Assembly (NCBI RefSeq): GCF_954871325.1
Contig: NC_088776.1
Location: 57,684,954 to 57,748,953, forward strand
Length of the DNA stretch: 64,000 nt
Direction of reading: 5' to 3'
Source: Gordionus sp. m RMFG-2023
Lineage: Eukaryota > Nematomorpha > Gordioida > Chordodea > Parachordodidae
Below the pieces are notes generated by a model that was not told the origin of the DNA, made no database searches, and was given only the letters and a program-made list of their open reading frames with translations. The translations under genes and the position numbers were made by a program. Position 1 is the first letter of the stretch. Each line of letters begins with the position of its first letter. This document shows positions 12,582 through 23,435 of this stretch, piece by piece.

Positions 12582-12633
12582 GAGACTTTATAAACCCCAT
12601 TGGAATTGTTATGTTTTAATTGTACTTTTACAA
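12582..12633 (+). CDS. Candidate exon (phase 2 to 0), plus strand
   Basis: Preceded by TTATTTATAG and followed by GTAATTC; it joins the 12,416 exon in frame and adds RLYKPHWNCYVLIVLLQ. Reading through the donor instead of splicing gives a further hydrophobic stretch (IRGIILVISCYFIY) and a stop. This could therefore be a C-terminal membrane anchor of a protein ending here, or an exon of the gene that continues at 13.5 kb. Confidence 0.3.
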
Positions 12634-13515
12634 GTAATTCGAGGTATAATTTTGGTTATCTCATGTTATTTTATATATCAGAAATGATAATTAATTTCGA
12701 CTTAAGATTTTTTGACAAATTGCGAGTCGCAAGCTTTGGTCATTCCTATATTGTCTATTCCTAATACTCAAATATTACGACTTTTTTATATTACTGTTTA
12801 TATATGTAATTACACTCAAATTAAATAAGATTTCTTTAAAGCATAATATTATATAAATAAATAGATATTTGATAAAACTTTACAACATATGGAATCCTCT
12901 TATAAATCCTTTTATATATCAGTTTAATATCTTTCCTCTTTATTATTGTTACATTTTATACTGCAGCCTCAATCAAATTTTCTTTCCCATTTCCTATACT
13001 ATTTGCAATATCCATAATAATTATAATATGTTTCCACAATGAAAAAATGTTTTGACCATCCTGATATCATTAAGATAAATTATAATATAGATTAATAATG
13101 TTTATATTTTGAAAATAATACAAATTTTTCTTTAAAATATAATATGTATAATCTAGGCTGATCTAAATTAAAATTTTAGAAAAAAAACTTTATATAGTTT
13201 GCCCCCTAGCTATAATGGCAAAACCTCAAAGATGTCAGGATTATATCTAATTGTGATCCACATTTTTATCATTGCCCTCAAATTTGCTATTTTCCTTAAA
13301 TCAAACATTTTTCCAGTTGTTTCTTGCTTAAAAGTATTCCAAAATTATAATATCATATTTTTTCTCTTTTCATTATATTTGTTTTTCAATATTTTAAATA
13401 TTATTTTGACAAAAATTATAAAATTTAAATTTTTATTATGAATGCATATTTAAAAAAAGATTCTTTCAACTGGATCTTCATAACGAGAATAATTCAATAA
13501 TATCTTATATCCAAG

Positions 13516-13649
13516 GGGGTGATGGATCTCCAAGTACAGATTCAGTAAATGACACGGTTAACAAAAAGTTGTGGATATTTGAAACTAATGATTTGTTGAA
13601 CATAATAGAGTTAAAAAATTTACGTCGAACACTAAAAGTTGAAGCTAAC
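13516..13649 (+). CDS. Exon of plus-strand split gene
   Basis: Starts after ATATCCAAG and ends before GTGAGTAG. Contains GGDGSPSTDSVNDTVNKKL and ends LRRTLKVEAN. The left border is the least certain, because the same frame remains open for 30 more codons upstream. Confidence 0.45.
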
Positions 13650-14296
13650 GTGAGTAGTTATTACTCAATATTTGTATTAACTTATCTTAGGTTGAGTTTC
13701 AATTGAATAGTATTGGTTCATGGATTGAAATATGTTTGTTGCCGTTATACAACAGGCCTTACAATTGTTTGGAATTTACTAACGCAAATGTGAGTCAAAT
13801 ATTTTTATGGCACAAGATTTGGAAGGTAGGGAAGGGGAGGGAAGAAAAGTTATTATAAGAAATTGAATGAATATTTGTTTAAAAAATATTATGTATTTTA
13901 AATATCATCTACAGATTACAATTAATGTTACCAATAACTTGGTATCGGTACAAATGAAACAATTGGGCAATACAGGTTCAGGAGAATATTTAAATTATAT
14001 CTTATATAGTTTATCTTGGAGTTTACCCAAAAACAATTTTTATCAATACAGTTTTGTAGGTGGAATTATCAAGGTATCTTGCATTATTACAATTTGCAAT
14101 TAAATCTGCTTATGATCATTTTTATGTATAATAAAACAAGTATAATTGTACAATTGTTTCGCAATGAGATATGAATTCATTATCTCACAATTATAAAAGC
14201 AATTTTTAAATTTGAAATATTTTATTTGTCCTAGGATTAACACAGGGGACCTATAATTTTTACAATTTTTATAATGTGCGATTGATCAAATCATAA
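13516..14296 (+). CDS. Predicted split gene, four exons (partial), Asn-rich extracellular-type protein
   Basis: Exons: 13,516-13,649 (phase 1 to 0), 13,691-13,789 (0 to 0), 13,915-14,059 (0 to 1) and 14,235-14,296 (ends at TAA). Introns are 41, 125 and 175 bp with GTGAGT, GTGAGT and GTGGAA donors and CTTAG, CTACAG and TCCTAG acceptors. Phases agree at all three junctions, which is unlikely by chance in this stop-rich sequence. The product includes KKLWIFETNDLLNII, FQLNSIGSWIEICLL, a paired N-x-T tract NANITINVTNN and GLTQGTYNFYNF. N-glycosylation motifs and the lack of lysine-rich tracts suggest an extracellular beta-rich domain. No family is recognised. The 5' end is not found; frame stays open upstream to about 13,425. 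The WIEIC motif resembles LVEIC in the minus-strand gene at 44.4 kb, hinting at paralogy. The stop at 14,294 may be bypassed by another donor. Confidence 0.5.
13691..13789 (+). CDS. Exon of plus-strand split gene
   Basis: 33 codons exactly, phase 0 on both sides, between a 41-bp intron and a GTGAGTC donor. Contains VEFQLNSIGSWIEICLLPLY and two further cysteine/asparagine-rich turns. Confidence 0.5.
13915..14059 (+). CDS. Exon of plus-strand split gene
   Basis: Preceded by ATCATCTACAG. Contains ITINVTNNLVSVQMKQLG and LYSLSWSLPKNNFYQYSF. The donor was set at GTGGAA (14,060) because it fits the next exon's phase; GTATCT at 14,074 is an alternative but would meet a stop. Confidence 0.5.
14235..14296 (+). 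CDS. Possible last exon of plus-strand split gene
   Basis: Preceded by TATTTGTCCTAG. In the phase supplied by the preceding exon it reads GLTQGTYNFYNFYNVRLIKS and stops. Confidence 0.4.
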
Positions 14297-14799
14297 TAAT
14301 TTTTTTTATATTTTACTAAAATATTTTTCTCCTTGATTGCAAATTGTAAATATGTTTTGTTTTATATATATGCGTCAATTCTTATTCATTCTTGATAATA
14401 AAATAATAGTTCTCAAGTAATGCTGATCTGAAGAAATTTTCTAATTATAAGAAATATTATGTGTTAAAATTTTTAACAACTAACTTAAAGGTTAAGGAAT
14501 ATGATTAGAGATTAGAGACATGTGGGTTAATTTAAACATTCTCTAATAATTTTTTTAAAAGTTTTCAAATACATTTATATACAAAATATAATTTGTATAA
14601 TAAACTTTTCTAGTTTTAATTGCCCTGTGTATTCAAATTAACACTCCGGGTAAAGAACTATTAATGAAATGTCCAAAAATATTATTTAATGATTGTCTAA
14701 GGTCTGTAAAATGTGATAAAAAGCTTGTTTATTAATTTATTATCATAAGATTAAGTAGAAAGATTTTCAAAAATAGTATATTTATTATATTCATACCAG

Positions 14800-14876
14800 A
14801 GATCCGCAAAGCCTTGCTCAGTGGAAAAATTTATAAAAAACTGTATGGTGATGCGCCGATTAAAAAATTTAACTAA
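14800..14876 (+). CDS. Candidate exon, plus strand
   Basis: Follows ATATTCATACCAG. In phase 1 it reads IRKALLSGKIYKKLYGDAPI then KKFN and TAA. No phase-compatible neighbour was proven; the peptide looks cytoplasmic. Confidence 0.25.
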
Positions 14877-15519
14877 ACAGGCAAGAATGTAAAATTTTGT
14901 GATAACTGGAAAAATTATACATAAGAAATCAGGCAGATTCGCGAGTTCTAATATTTTGAAAAAAATTATAATAGGCCATCCTGGGCATTTTGATATATAT
15001 TTATATAGCGTATGTTTTGATTTAACTATTTTGAAAATAAATTGTATTATGCCTATTTATTTGTATTTTAAAAGCGGTTCTAAATAAAGAATTAAATACA
15101 TTATTAATATAGTAAATTCATCATAAATTAAACAATTTATTTATTATAAAGATATCTACAGAATTGATTTAGCAAATGTATATTGTTTATTGTAGAAATA
15201 GATAAGGAAACTTTTGGAAAAAAATTAGAAAGAGACATTAAAAACGTGATTCGAAAAATTAAAAAGAAATTTAACGGGCGGGGTAAACTTTTTACAATTT
15301 TTTTAGGGCAAAACCTAATTTCTCTTTAAAATTTTGTTTGGCTTAACCAGGCCGAAAAAATTTAATTATAATGAATTGAGTAAAAATTTTAACACTGCGA
15401 GAAAATTGTGAAAAATTCTTAAAAAGGTAGGTCAGACCAAGTTTTGAATCATTCATACGCATCTTGGTTTATCTTAAAACCGTTTCTGATCTAATATGGT
15501 TAAAAAACTAAAATTAATA

Positions 15520-15700
15520 TTTTAAATTTAAACTCTTTTTAATAATAATAGATTAGTGAGTTCTATTTAAATAGTAAATAGAGATATATTTAAGAAAATG
15601 AAATATCATATGAATCTTAGCAAATCTTAAAGCCATTCCAGCAGAAAATTGCTTAACATTAATTATATATAAATATATAAAAATATTATTCCTATGAGAC
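15520..15700 (+). repeat. Dispersed repeat family, copy 3
   Basis: Shares TATTTAAATAGTAAATAGAG, TTTAAGAAAATGAAA and AAAGCCATTC blocks with copies at 9.0 and 11.1 kb. The upstream block CATACGCATCTTGGTTTATC (about 15,458) also has counterparts at 8,077 and 10,552, so the full unit may be longer than the conserved core. Confidence 0.5.
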
Positions 15701-15915
15701 TAAATTATGTTAATATCCATAGTGATCGATATAAGATAAAAGTGTCATATATCTTTCAAAATTGGTTGTTTATCATTACTTTTTACATTATTCAAGGTTA
15801 AATTTCATATCTAAAAGATATTATTGATAAAATTCTTATAATTTAATATTTTCTGTGCACCCTTATCTTTTACTACTATCATAAATAAATTAAACATTTT
15901 TCTTAATTACATAAC

Positions 15916-16117
<202 letters not shown>

Positions 16118-16355
16118 ATGGTCCAGAACTTTCCATAAAATATATTAAAGTTTTAATATAAAAATGAATAAATTTTTATTTCACTATTTTATTAAGTATT
16201 CTTTAATAATTATAATTACCGTTAAATTAAGGAAAAAATTTTTTTAAGAATAAAAATCTAAATTTATCTTAGTGCTTCGATATAATTTATTAATGTTAAT
16301 AGTTGATAAAGATTGATGAATAAAGTACGTTGATTTATTTTCTAGCAACATTCAG

Positions 16356-16437
16356 GAATGTTTTGAAATCCAAAATACAACAGGAACGCAAATATGCTGT
16401 TGCATCCGGTTTCATGAAGAATAAAAATGAATATTAA
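16356..16437 (+). CDS. Candidate last exon, plus strand
   Basis: Follows a good acceptor (TTTTCTAGCAACATTCAG). In phase 2 it encodes NVLKSKIQQERKYAVASGFM then KNKNEY and a TAA stop. This looks like a basic cytoplasmic tail. The partner exon was not found. Confidence 0.3.
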
Positions 16438-16829
16438 CTTATGATAACCCCCCTTTTTAAAGGTGAGGAAATTATTTTATATTGGCAGATTGTATTTAAA
16501 GATTTCTTCTACTATATAAAAAATTTTCAGCTTTCCCATAATAGTTGTGAATATAAAAATATAGACAATTACTATATGACTATAGGTAATAATAAAGTTT
16601 CTGATTGATCATAATTTATTCAATATTAATGATAATTTATAGTAATATTAAGATTAATTTATGTTATATATATTTTAATACAATTCATTTCTAAAGATCG
16701 AAGTTCTGATAGTGGTATCAATTTTATCTTATTATGAAATTTTTTTCAGATACAAGAAGAGGTAAAAATAATTATAAAAATTTTTTTTATCGGCTCGGCG
16801 ATTGGTTTTTTTTTTTTACTAGACCAGAT

Positions 16830-17690
16830 TTTTTATGATAATTTGCTTTTTGTAACCTTTAATAATTTTATGATTACATTTCCACCTAAACCATATTCAT
16901 ATTAATTATCTCTTTTTCCTTGATTATATCAAATAAAAATACGTAACCGTCGGAAGTAGCCAGTATCCAAGTTCATCCGAATCTAATTGATTTTCCTTTA
17001 ATTTTGCAAGAATGTCTTCTTCGGTATGATATTATCTGTTCATCAATTGTTAAATGATGTTTGAAAATTTCCAATTGTTGAAATATTATTCAATATTAAT
17101 ATAAGGCCTAACTTTACAAATGGGCCATTGTATTTCGGATTATTGGAATAGAAATATAACTATCATTAGACCAATATACATCTTTTCTTATGGGAATGAT
17201 ACTAGTAAATAAAAGAAATTAATAAATCTCATAATATCTTGGATGTTTATGTATATTAAGCCGATTCATTTGTTTTGCATAAATATTATTTTGTTCTACA
17301 ATTAGGGAATATAAATCTTCATTGAAAATTAAAGAAAATATATCTGATCGACTTTTACTATGCACATCGTTTTCAAGTTTTAGTATATCCTCATCTTCAC
17401 CATTGAATGGGCTTGTAGAATATAATTCACCTCTTTTTCTCCATTTTAAATTGCGAGAATTACATAATAACCTCTTGTAGAAGATGGTTCTGTGTCGTAA
17501 TCAATTAAATTATGAATCTTTAATTTACCAGCGGTATCTGAAGACAAAACAAATATCATCTATTAAATCTTTTTCGTCGAAATCTTCTAAATTACTAATT
17601 GTAAAGGGGTTTGGGGGAATTATAACTATATCTCTTTCTTCAATTGGCTCCTCTTCAAAAAGTTAGCACTTGTTCTTGTTAGAATACGAT
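16830..17690 (-). pseudogene. piggyBac (PGBD-type) transposase remnant
   Basis: Reading the minus strand from about 17,690 downwards across several frames gives, in order: EEPIEERDIVIIPPNPFTIS, DFDEKDLIDD, FNGEDEDILKLENDVHSK, then LTIDEQIISYRRRHSCK, KGKSIRF, GYWLLPT and YEYGLGGNV. These match the order of piggyBac transposases (acidic N-terminus, S-I-D-E-Q-M catalytic block, R-H-S-K, YGLG.NVV). Multiple frameshifts and stops make it a relic. No TTAA-flanked ends were located. The short plus-strand frame at 17,484-17,666 is antisense noise. Confidence 0.7.
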
Positions 17691-18675
17691 TAATTTAAAA
17701 ATTTTAATTAAAAATTAAATAATTAAATAATTTAGTGGAATTTTTATTTTTTTAACTAGTCATCTATTATTTTCATAATTTTGAATGAATAGGTTCATAA
17801 TAAGGCAAAATTAAATAAATTTGAAAATAAAATAAAATGTTCAGCAAGGAAGAGGTTACAAAATTTTAATTTATGAATAATTTTAAATTATTTATGAAAC
17901 GAATATTTGCTAATAATTTCATATAATTTGACCATAAAATAAATATCTGACTTAATCTCAGGAGGCTCAAAACATCTTTTTCAAAATTATTTTCAAAAGA
18001 CCTTTAGCTAATATTCAATATGGTTATCATTGCATATATGCGCCAGTAAACTTTATGTGATTATTATTAAAATTTAATTATTTACAAATTCAAAAATGAT
18101 TGTTATTGGAATATCTAAAAATATTATGCATAGTGGTTTTCATCGAAATAATTTCATAATATACTCGTGAGATTACCTATAAGACACTGCATTTTAGATC
18201 TCAATTCGCCATGTTTGAGAGCTTTTTAGGGACATTAGAAAAGTGTCTGAACTATATAAAGTTCCTTTTTATTATTATTTAAAATAAAAACTACTGTTTT
18301 AAAAATGTTATATAAGAAGTGGTATATATATATATGTGTACCCTTAACCAATAACGATAAAATATAATATGCGAATTTAAAAATATATTGAAATGATTGA
18401 CAGACTTAAATGCAGTTTTTGAGAATGCAAGATATATTGATATCTGAGCCAGTATAATGATATTGATAATAATTTCCTCTTGGTAAGTTCCATGATAAGC
18501 GGTACAATATATAATTGTGGTATGTGTAATAACTTATGGAATTCCAATACATTAATGTCAACGATATCATATGATTGTTAATTCTTAATGAAAGCTATGT
18601 TTGATTATAAAAAAAATAATTATTTAAATATTTCATTTCAACTTTCGTATTTAATTTAATTTCTTTCTTCCTTCC

Positions 18676-18927
18676 TTCCATCATCCATCCATCCATCCAT
18701 CCATCCATCCATCCATCCATCCATCCATCCATCCATCCATCCACCCATCCATCTATCCATCCATCCATCCATCCATCCATCCATCCATCCATCCATCCAT
18801 CCATCCATCCATCCATCTATCCATCCATCCATCCATCCATCCATCCATCCATCCATCCATCCATCCATCCATCTATCCATCCATCCATTTATCTATCCAT
18901 CCATCCATCTATTCATCCATCCATCAG
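18676..18927. repeat. (ATCC)n microsatellite, about 250 bp
   Basis: Nearly continuous CATC/ATCC units with a few CATCTATC, CACC and CATTTATC variants. Frames made of Met-Asp-Gly-Trp repeats on the minus strand are artefacts of the 4-bp unit. Confidence 0.98.
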
Positions 18928-18949
18928 TTGTACATTTGCTCAAAATAAA

Positions 18950-19080
18950 AAGATAGATCTTTGAAGATCGTAAAATTTGAAGATCTTTTACTTTTAAAAA
19001 ATTTTGAGCAGCGATCTTCAAAGATCTAGATCTTTTATTTAAAAATATTTTAGATCAACGATCTTCAAAGATCTTCCTAT
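18950..19080. repeat. GATCTTCAAAGATC palindrome cluster
   Basis: Several copies of AGATCTTTGAAGATC-like palindromes spaced by short A/T tracts (18,952, 18,977, 19,013, 19,060). They lie between the microsatellite and the foldback element and may be the left edge of the latter. Confidence 0.6.
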
Positions 19081-19119
19081 TTTATAATGTTATAAATTAT
19101 TATTTTTTTGATATTATTT

Positions 19120-21055
19120 TTTGAATTAAATGGGTTAGTAAGCATGTTAAATTAAAATAAAAATTCAATAAAGATGTACCGACAATTTTCATAATCGTTA
19201 TTTTTTTAAAACTTTTTTTAACATATATGGGTAAAAAAAAATTTATATTAAAATTTCAATGAAGATATAATGTAAGTAAAACACAAAAAAGTGGCAATTG
19301 TAATAATCGTTATTTTTAAATTATTTGATTTATTGTGTCGCATAGGTTATAATTTTTATTATTAAGATGTATTTCAACGAAGATATACCATAGAAAAGTG
19401 ACAATTGTCATATTTATTTTTGAAAATTATTTTTTAAGCATAGATATTGTTAATATGTTAAATTAAAATTTCAGTGAAGATGTATCACAGGAAAGTGACA
19501 ATTGTTCATAATCGTTATTTTTGAACTTTTTTGAATTTATAAGGCAAATGGATAAAAATAGATATTGTTAATATGTTAAATTAAAACTTCAGTGAAGATG
19601 TACAACAGGAAAGTGCAATTGTCATAATCGTTATTTTTGAACTTTTTTAATTTTTTTAAAGCAAAAGGGTAAAAATAAATATTTTTAACATGTTAAATTA
19701 AAATTTTAGTGAAGATCTACTACTGGAAAGTGACAATTGTCAAAATAGTTATTATTGAACTTTTTTGAATTTTTTTAAAGAAAATGGGTAAAAATAGATT
19801 TTGTTAACATGTTAAAATTAAAATTTTAGTGAAGATGTACCACAGGAATGTGACAATTGTCATAATCGTTATTTTTTTACTTTTTTGAATTTTTTTAAAG
19901 CAAATGGTTAAAATAGATATTGTTAATATGTTGACTTAAAATTTCTGTGAAGATGTACCAAGGAAAGTGACAATTGTCATAATCGTTATTATTGAACTTT
20001 TTTGAATTTTTTAAAATGGGTAAAAATATATATTGTTAATATGTTAAATTAAAATTTCAGTGAAGATGTACCACAGGAAAGTGACAATTGTCATAATCGT
20101 TATTTTCTAACTTTTTATTATAGAAGTTAGAAGGCACCACTTTTTTATATTATATAATCTAAAGCCATCAAAGATTTAAGAAACATGCTGATCCAATATT
20201 TTTTATTAAAAAATTTAGATTGGGGACGGTTATTTTTTAAAATTAAATGGGGTAGGACCTGTCTAGCAACAAATTTGGTTAACAATATATTTTTTCAATA
20301 ATTTTGAATAAAAAATAATTATCAAAATATCTTTATTTTATCCTTGTTTAAATTTTAAAAAAGTTTAAAAATATTACATATAACAATGTCAGTTTTCTGT
20401 TATATATAAAAAAAAATCAAAAAAGTTCAAAAATAACGATTATGACAATTGTCTTTCCTGTGGTACATCTTCACTGAAATTTTAATTTAACATATTAACA
20501 ATATCTATTTTTAACCATTTGCTTTAAAAATATTTTAAAAAGTTCAATCATAACGATAATTGTCACTTTCCTGTGGTACATCTTCACTAAAATTTTAATT
20601 TAACATGTTAACAATAATAACTATTTTTATCCATTTGCCTTAAAAAAATCAAAAAAAGTTTAAAAATAACGATTATGACAATTGTCATTTCCTGTGGTAC
20701 AACTTCACTGAAATTTTAATCTAACAGGTAAACAATATCTATTTTACCCATTTGCCTTAAAAAAATCAAAAAAAGTTCAAAAATAACGATTATGACAATT
20801 GTCACTTTCCTGTGATACATCTTCACTGATATTTTAATTTAAATGTTAACAATATCTATGCTTTAAAAATTTTTTCAAAAATAACGATTATGACAATAGC
20901 AAAATGTTGAAAGGATGTAGCTGCGAAGCGGTACATTTTCATTGAAATTTTATTTTTACATCTTAATAATAAAAATTATAACCTATTTACGACACAATAA
21001 ATCAAATAAGTTAAAAATAACGATTATCACAATTGTCACTTTTTTGTCAGTTGTG
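19120..21055. mobile_element. Foldback-type element 1: inverted arms of about 115-bp tandem repeats
   Basis: The left arm (about 19,120-20,110) has some nine head-to-tail copies of a 100-120-bp unit with the core GACAATTGTCATAATCGTTA followed by TTTTTGAACTTTTTT, and TTCAGTGAAGATGTACCACA. The right arm (about 20,390-21,055) holds about six copies of the same unit in reverse complement (for example TAACGATTATGACAATTGTC). The central 280 bp is unique and non-coding. Long inverted repeats built of short tandem units are the hallmark of foldback (FB/Galileo-like) transposons. No target duplication was found, and the right end abuts element 2. Confidence 0.75.
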
Positions 21056-22262
21056 TAGCCGAATTTAAGAATAAAAATTTATTAGCAAAATACAAACTAA
21101 GACGTCACGATTTAGGCGTGAAGTTGGCCGAACTTTTGGAAGCACTAACGATGAAACTTATATCATTCTTTAGTGCTTCGTTAGTAGAGGTTAGTGCTTC
21201 AATCAGTTCCGTAGCCGAATTTAAGAATAAAAAGATATTCACGAAAAAAACAAAAATAAACAAATAATGGCGACGTGCCAAAACAAAAACTATAGGAGTT
21301 CTAAACATCCGGTTTTCGCCATTATTTAGTGCTTAATTAGTATTTTTAAATTCCGTAATTTATTTTGTTAACCGTCATATGAAAAAATTGTAACACGCAA
21401 AAGAAATTTTAAGAGGTCAAATTTCGGCTAGAAATTTATGAAAGCACTAACGATGAAACATATATCATTCTTTAGTGCTTCGTTAGTAGAGGTTAGTGCT
21501 TCAATCAGTTTTGTAGCCGAATTTAAGAATAAAAAGTTATTTACGAAAAAAAGAAATAATGGCGACATGCCAAAACAAAAACTATAATAGTACAAAACAT
21601 CCGGTTTTCGCCATTATTTAGTGCTTAATTAGTGTATTTAAATTCCGTAATTTATTTTGTTAACCGTCATATGAAAAAATTGTAACACGCTAAAGAAATT
21701 TTTAGAGGTCAAATTTCGGCTGGAAAATTATGAAAGCACTAACGATGAAAAATATATCATTCTTTAGTGCTTCGTTAGTAGAGGTTAGTGCTTTAATCAG
21801 TTTTGAAGCCGAATTTAAGAATAAAAAGTTATTAGCAAAATAAAAACTATGACGTCACGATTTAGGCGTGAAGTTGGCCGAACTTTTGGAAGCACTAACG
21901 ATGAAACTTATATCATTCTTTTATGCTTCGTTAGTAGAGGTTAGTGCTTCAATCAGTTTTGTAGCCGAATTTAAGAATAAAAAGTTATTAGCAAAATAAA
22001 CAAATTACAAATTGTTCCTTTTACAAATTTTTATTTTATTCGAAAAAATTTTAATATTTTTATCAAAAATTTAGTTATATTTAGATCTCATTATTCATAA
22101 TATAATTATGCAGTAATTCAGTTACCCTGATTCAATATAGCAGTGCCATATCAATACTTCAAATATTCTGACACATGTGTAATAAATATGGGGAGTGAAT
22201 GTGATTAGTTAATGTGGTAAATAAGGTCGGTATTAAAAACTCTCATCTAACAATAATAACTT

Positions 22263-23310
22263 AATTTTTTTTTTTTTTTTTTTTTTGACGGGTAAATTCT
22301 CTCTTTATTTCAATAGTTGCTGATATAATATGTTATCAAAAGTTTATAGCAAATAATAAATTTTTTTATATGGTAAAATTAATAAAGGTAAAAAAATATA
22401 AAAATATAATTTGCGAAAGGGTAAGGGATAAAAGAATGGAAACTAGGAAAGAGAAGGGAGAGAGAGAGCATAGACATAGGAGATTATTCAATGGAAGAGA
22501 TGAAACTTAGGTAGTTAGAGCGAATGATGGCGGTAGCAAGTCTTTGTCGTAAAAAAGGGACTCTTTAGGCTGATCGGTTTTTCCCGAATCCGTTTGCCTA
22601 ATTCTTTAAAAAAACTTAGAGCTTTGCTACCGAAGGTGGTAAGAGTAGAGCAGGCGATAGGTATGAATAAGAAAGAGGGGTCTATGGAACTATATTTGAT
22701 AGTTTTACGAGTTTCTGCTAGAGCGAGGGCATCAACGTTGTGGTTGGATGGTGCATTTGGGTCAATGCAGGTGAAGTCCCAGACTAGTAGCTGGCCCCTT
22801 GACCAAGGAATCAAGGACATTCCATCAGGACGTTTTCCGTCGGATCTAAAAATGCCGGTCGGTTCAAGTCTTGATGGAATGCTTGCGGATTTGAGAGCGC
22901 GCAATATGATGTCATTGCAATTGGTGTGCCGTGGAAAACGGCCTCGGCAAAAGCGGCAATGGAGGCAATGTCTGCCCTTGCGATCGACGCTGGTTTCGCA
23001 ATGTTTGCATTGGTACGGTAGAACAATTTCGCAATTGAGCCGTAATCCAATGGCAAATCTTAGCTCGTCAGCGGTCAGCAACAAGTCGAGGATAGTTTCC
23101 AGAAACTCGTAACCCGATCCTTGGTTTAATTGGTGAAAGACTGTGAGATCGTCGTCATGAAGGCTCGATTTTAGGTAAGCGACGGAGCCTTCATTGAGTG
23201 GAGTATCCCAGTCTCTCTGTAAACAGGAGGAGGGTCGAGGAGTGTTTGGGACAACGGAATTGTCCCATGGCTTTAAATTATAAATAAAAAGGTAAAACAA
23301 TTATAAATCA
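22263..23310 (-). mobile_element. R2-like (RLE-type) LINE, 5'-truncated, with poly(A) tail
   Basis: A run of some 20 T at 22,263-22,286 is the poly(A) tail of a minus-strand insertion; behind it come about 225 bp of 3' UTR and then the coding frame ending at 22,515. The 5' side is cut near 23,300, just after the frame loses similarity to LINE proteins. Poly(A) tail plus 5' truncation indicates target-primed reverse transcription. It sits in the loop of foldback element 2, so it was inserted after that element formed. Target duplication was not resolved by eye. Confidence 0.65.
22515..23300 (-). pseudogene. C-terminal zinc-knuckle and restriction-like endonuclease of R2-like LINE
   Basis: 261 codons. 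Residues 70-93 contain the LLTADELRFAIGLRLN block. Next comes a Cys/His cluster, CKHC...GRHCLHC, which fits the CCHC knuckle lying before the endonuclease of R2-type elements. The restriction-like endonuclease follows: RSDGKRPDG then WDFTC, i.e. RPD-x(15)-D spacing, close to the K/R-PD-x(12-14)-D catalytic signature of that domain, then an Ala/Glu/Lys helix (ALAETRKTIKYSS) and FIPIACSTLTTFGSKALSFF. The reverse transcriptase itself is absent, so this is the tail of a longer protein. The sequence is free of stops and appears recent compared with the copy at 53.6 kb. The antisense frame at 22,594-23,112 is a shadow. Confidence 0.7.
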
Positions 23311-23335
23311 TTTAATAAAATAGCTAAAACATATG

Positions 23336-23354
23336 ACCCGGCCGAAGGCCGGGT
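23336..23354. other. Perfect GC hairpin ACCCGGCC-GAA-GGCCGGGT
   Basis: An 8-bp perfect stem with a 3-nt loop, entirely G/C except the ends, in otherwise AT-rich DNA just outside the truncated LINE. It may belong to the end of an older element whose terminus lies at 23,435. Confidence 0.7.
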
Positions 23355-23419
23355 TAAAGCTGGTCTAGGTACAGCTAAGAGAGATTAGGAAAAAATTCCC
23401 CCCCCCCCTACAGGAAAAT

Positions 23420-23435
23420 CCTTGATACGCCACTG
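23420..23435 (-). repeat. Transposon-like terminus CAGTGGCGTATCAAGG
   Basis: On the minus strand the sequence starts CAGTGGCGTATCAAGG and runs into a G run (CCCCCCC on plus, near 23,400). This type of CAGTGGCGTA end is common in invertebrate DNA transposons. No matching opposite end was found nearby; a weaker relative is on the minus strand near 26,575 (CATCGGCGTAGTCAAGG). Confidence 0.4.

Noticed and set aside
18595-18880. Two long Met-Asp-Gly-Trp frames
   Set aside because: They are translations of the (ATCC)n array in shifted frames.
22594-23112. 172-codon plus-strand frame
   Set aside because: It is antisense to the R2-like nuclease frame, which has clear family motifs.
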